From Lachnospiraceae bacterium (GTDB lineage: Bacteria; Bacillota; Clostridia; Lachnospirales; Lachnospiraceae): DNA of 32,568 nt. The notes under the pieces are model-generated. The model saw nothing but the letters and a program-made list of their open reading frames with translations. It did no database searches and was not told the origin of the DNA. Position 1 is the first letter of the stretch, and every line of letters starts with the position of its first letter. Below are positions 30,272 through 32,568 of the stretch, one piece after another. The stretch spans positions 1-32,568 of the forward strand of contig JAILNG010000146.1 in NCBI GenBank assembly GCA_024691875.1, in the 5' to 3' direction. Made by a program: the position numbers and the translations under genes.

Positions 30272-32077
30272 CTATTCACCCAATTCTTCGCTGAGTCTGC
30301 AGATCTCATCAATGTAACTTCCTATGATCTCGATAGTGTGAAGAAGGGGCGCATCAGTGGAAATGTCCACTCCGGCATTCTTTGCAAACTCAAGAGGTGT
30401 AACGGTTCCGCCCATAGCAAGACACTTCTTCCAGTCATTCACCGCCTTCATGCCTTCCTTTTCGATCCTCTCGCACACTTCGGTTGCGATGGTGAGTCCT
30501 GCACTGTATGTATAGGAATACAGACCCATATAGTAATGAGGCTGTCTCATCCATGTGAGCTCGGCTCCTTCGGTAAGTTCAACATCCTCTCCCCAGAATT
30601 TGGTAAGAACATTCTTGAAGATCTCATCCAAAGTGTCTGCCTGAACACTTCCGCCATCCTCCATGATCTTGTAAACTTCTCTCTGGTAAGCAGCTTCAAG
30701 AAGATGGGTAACGAAGTTGTGATAATAGGTGTTTCCTACCATATTTGCAAGTACCCAGCGCTTAAATCTGGGATCATCATTCGTCTTGATCAGATAATGA
30801 GCCAAAAGCAGCTCATTCATCGTTGATGGAGCCTCAACAAAGTAGGTTGATGCATCCGTATCAAGAACCCCCTGTGCCTCTCCGCATGCCTTAAAATGTC
30901 CCGCATGGCCGAGTTCATGAGCCATTGTGAACACATCGGACATACGTCCGTTAAACGAAAGCAGGATATAAGAATTCTTTCTGTAAGGGCTTGAGCAGAA
31001 ACCTCCGGTGCATTTTCCTTCATTGTTTGCGAAATCGAACCAGCGATTGTCAAAAGCCTCTTCCACCATCTTAACGTACTCGGGTCCCATGATGGAAAGT
31101 CCCTTAACACAATACTCTCGTGCTTCTTTAACAGTAACCTTGGGGCTGAAATCGGGATCAATGGGGAGCTTAAGATCGGCGTATGTCATCTTGTCCAGCT
31201 TATAAAGTTTTTTGATGAGACGAGCATATTTTCTCATGTGCACCGAAAGCTTTGCGGTGATCAGATCGATCTGTCTGTCGTAAAGGTCCTTTGTAACCTC
31301 CTGGTCGAATAGCAACGACTCAAACACATTGTCAAAACCTCTGAGATCCGACATTGATTTCTCGCATCTTACGCACTGGTTGTACGCTTCAGCGGTGACA
31401 TTTCTGTAATCCTTAAGTTTCTCCGAAAAAGCTCTGAAAGCCGCACGTCTTACAGGAGTCCTGGAGTCGTACTCGTAATCGTCTTCAAAAAGTGAATATC
31501 CCAGAGGATACTTTACTCCGTCGACTTCAAAATCAGGGAATTTCATGTCCGCAAGCTTTGCAGTAAGATAAGTATCATAGGATGCATAAAGAGTCTGACT
31601 CAGGCTTGTAAGTGCGTTTTCCGTTTCATCGGAAAGCATGTGGGGCTTGAATCTCAAAACACCTTTAAGATAATGCTCATGACTCTTCGAAGAAGACATT
31701 GCTGCTTTCAAAACATCTTCATCCGCCCTTGCGATCTCATTATCCATAAAGGAAATGGATGCAGAAAGGTCATTAAAGATGTTATCGATCCTGTCATTCC
31801 TTTCGAGGAGTTCGGAATCTGTACGGTCTGTCTCAATCGCAAGCCCAACGTAGTTGCTGACATGGTCTCTGAGGATACGGTACTCCTCATAGAGCGAAAG
31901 ACAATCGTTAATTGACTTGGGATCATTTAATCTGCCCTTGAAATCAACGATCTTTCCCACGATATTCTTAATCTTTTCAAGATCTTTGTTCATCTCCTCA
32001 TCGTTTTTATAGAGAAGTGAAAGGTCCCAGGTTTCCTCGATCGGAACCTCATTTCTTTTAAGTAATTTGTCTGCCAT
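30272..32077 (-). CDS. pepF: Oligoendopeptidase F
   Basis: 601 residues, the usual size for M3B metallopeptidases. It cleaves peptides of roughly 7-17 residues in the cytoplasm. The zinc motif HELGH lies near residue 387 (MAHELGHAGH), with the downstream Glu helix (TYFVEAPSTMNELLLAHYL) and the C-terminal YMGLYSYTYSAG segment. GGAGG is just upstream of the ATG. It follows the HAD gene by 9 bases, so the two form an operon. Confidence 0.96.
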   Translation of the reverse strand: MADKLLKRNEVPIEETWDLSLLYKNDEEMNKDLEKIKNIVGKIVDFKGRLNDPKSINDCLSLYEEYRILRDHVSNYVGLAIETDRTDSELLERNDRIDNIFNDLSASISFMDNEIARADEDVLKAAMSSSKSHEHYLKGVLRFKPHMLSDETENALTSLSQTLYASYDTYLTAKLADMKFPDFEVDGVKYPLGYSLFEDDYEYDSRTPVRRAAFRAFSEKLKDYRNVTAEAYNQCVRCEKSMSDLRGFDNVFESLLFDQEVTKDLYDRQIDLITAKLSVHMRKYARLIKKLYKLDKMTYADLKLPIDPDFSPKVTVKEAREYCVKGLSIMGPEYVKMVEEAFDNRWFDFANNEGKCTGGFCSSPYRKNSYILLSFNGRMSDVFTMAHELGHAGHFKACGEAQGVLDTDASTYFVEAPSTMNELLLAHYLIKTNDDPRFKRWVLANMVGNTYYHNFVTHLLEAAYQREVYKIMEDGGSVQADTLDEIFKNVLTKFWGEDVELTEGAELTWMRQPHYYMGLYSYTYSAGLTIATEVCERIEKEGMKAVNDWKKCLAMGGTVTPLEFAKNAGVDISTDAPLLHTIEIIGSYIDEICRLSEELGE

Positions 32078-32086
32078 AATTCCTCC

Positions 32087-32568
32087 TTATGTTAAGATCA
32101 GATCCCTGATCTTTGTAAAGTCACCGTCCAAAACCGAGTATGTGGGTTTTAATTTACCGTACTTGGAAGGTGATATATTTGAATGAATGTAAAGCGAATC
32201 CATACCCACGTCTTGCGCCCCCGCAATGTCCGCTTCTTCATCATTTCCTATCATTATGCTTTCTTTCGGATCTAACGAATACGTTTCCAAAAGTCTTTCG
32301 TAAAATAATCTGCCGGGTTTTTTAACTCCCTGTTCCGACGAAATAAAAATGCCGTCAAAAAAATGATCAATACCGAGCATAGTGATCTCAGGCCTTGTAA
32401 AGTCCGCTTGCGCATTTGAAAGAAGATAGATTTTTTTATTTCGTTTTTTAAGTAATCCAAGTAGCTCCTCCACTCCGGGATACAACCGGATGTACGATCT
32501 GCTCAACGCCCTGAATGTGATCACAAAACTCCTTATTGTGTCATCCGAAAGTGTAACACCTTTAAGCA
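32087..32568 (-). CDS. HAD-superfamily hydrolase, N-terminus beyond the window
   Basis: The frame is open to the right edge; about 160 residues are visible. HAD motif II (LLSNAQ), the motif III lysine (GVKKPG) and motif IV (GNDEEADIAGA) are present, while motif I DxDxT and most of the cap must lie outside. A GTG at 32524 is an internal codon, not the start. It resembles small-molecule phosphatases of subfamily IA. It is cotranscribed with pepF; the substrate is unknown. Confidence 0.88.
   Translation of the reverse strand, partial: LKGVTLSDDTIRSFVITFRALSRSYIRLYPGVEELLGLLKKRNKKIYLLSNAQADFTRPEITMLGIDHFFDGIFISSEQGVKKPGRLFYERLLETYSLDPKESIMIGNDEEADIAGAQDVGMDSLYIHSNISPSKYGKLKPTYSVLDGDFTKIRDLILT

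Noticed and set aside
1-32568. tRNA, rRNA, transposase or prophage genes
   Set aside because: None was recognised on either strand; the region reads as chromosomal core with one inserted module.

Overview
The window looks like a chromosomal housekeeping stretch from a low-to-mid GC, anaerobic, fermentative Bacillota, most likely a Lachnospiraceae-type clostridium (Butyrivibrio, Roseburia or a relative). The reasons are a four-cysteine ribosomal protein L28, a YloU(Asp23)-FakA-RecG-RsmD-CoaD gene order, a Pta-AckA acetate pathway, a clostridial heterodimeric ABC exporter, oligoendopeptidase F, strong AGGAGG ribosome sites and sigma-A promoters with 17-base spacers. The assignment is inferred from gene content; no rRNA or tRNA gene is present to confirm it.

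Layout. Positions 1-476 have no complete gene. They hold a perfect consensus promoter firing off the left edge, the first codons of a gene leaving the window, and a GC-rich block of nested hairpins. Next, on the minus strand, come a membrane-bound degenerate-GGDEF/EAL protein and the pta-ackA acetate operon. tmcAL, an acetate-using tRNA-modifying ligase, is divergent from pta, and the two promoters share a palindromic -10 region. From 18.99 kb down to 6.58 kb the minus strand carries three transcription units: rpsO-rpmB; asp23(yloU)-fakA; and recG followed by a four-gene insert (SpoVK-like AAA+ ATPase, GtrB-like glycosyltransferase, large polytopic membrane protein, DPM1-like glycosyltransferase), then rsmD, coaD and a coiled-coil protein. 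Upstream lie a DUF1015 gene, a folate-type ECF S component, signal peptidase I, and galT/galK. A divergent chorismate synthase-like gene (plus strand) faces galK. The right third carries two ABC exporter half-transporter genes, a small zinc-ribbon/HTH protein, pepF and a HAD phosphatase cut by the right edge.

How it fits together. Pta and AckA make ATP and acetate from acetyl-CoA, and TmcAL uses acetate to acetylate elongator tRNA-Met; overlapping promoters could couple the two. The recG-rsmD insert looks like a surface-glycan or lipid-linked-sugar module. GalK and GalT form the Leloir entry for galactose. The ABC pair shows the asymmetric ATP sites of heterodimeric exporters.

Most unusual items: (1) an orphan strong promoter at about 25999-26027 with two GTTAGC-N4-GCTAAC operators 41 bp apart, feeding a terminator about 150 nt downstream with no convincing protein gene, so a candidate repressor-controlled small RNA; (2) an AroC-like protein lacking the signature histidine and other usual substrate-site residues; (3) the shared divergent promoter between pta and tmcAL; (4) a structured DUF1015 upstream region with a 26-bp perfect palindrome, an 8-codon ORF and a 25-bp dyad next to a TATAAT; (5) the GC-rich hairpin block at 181-486.
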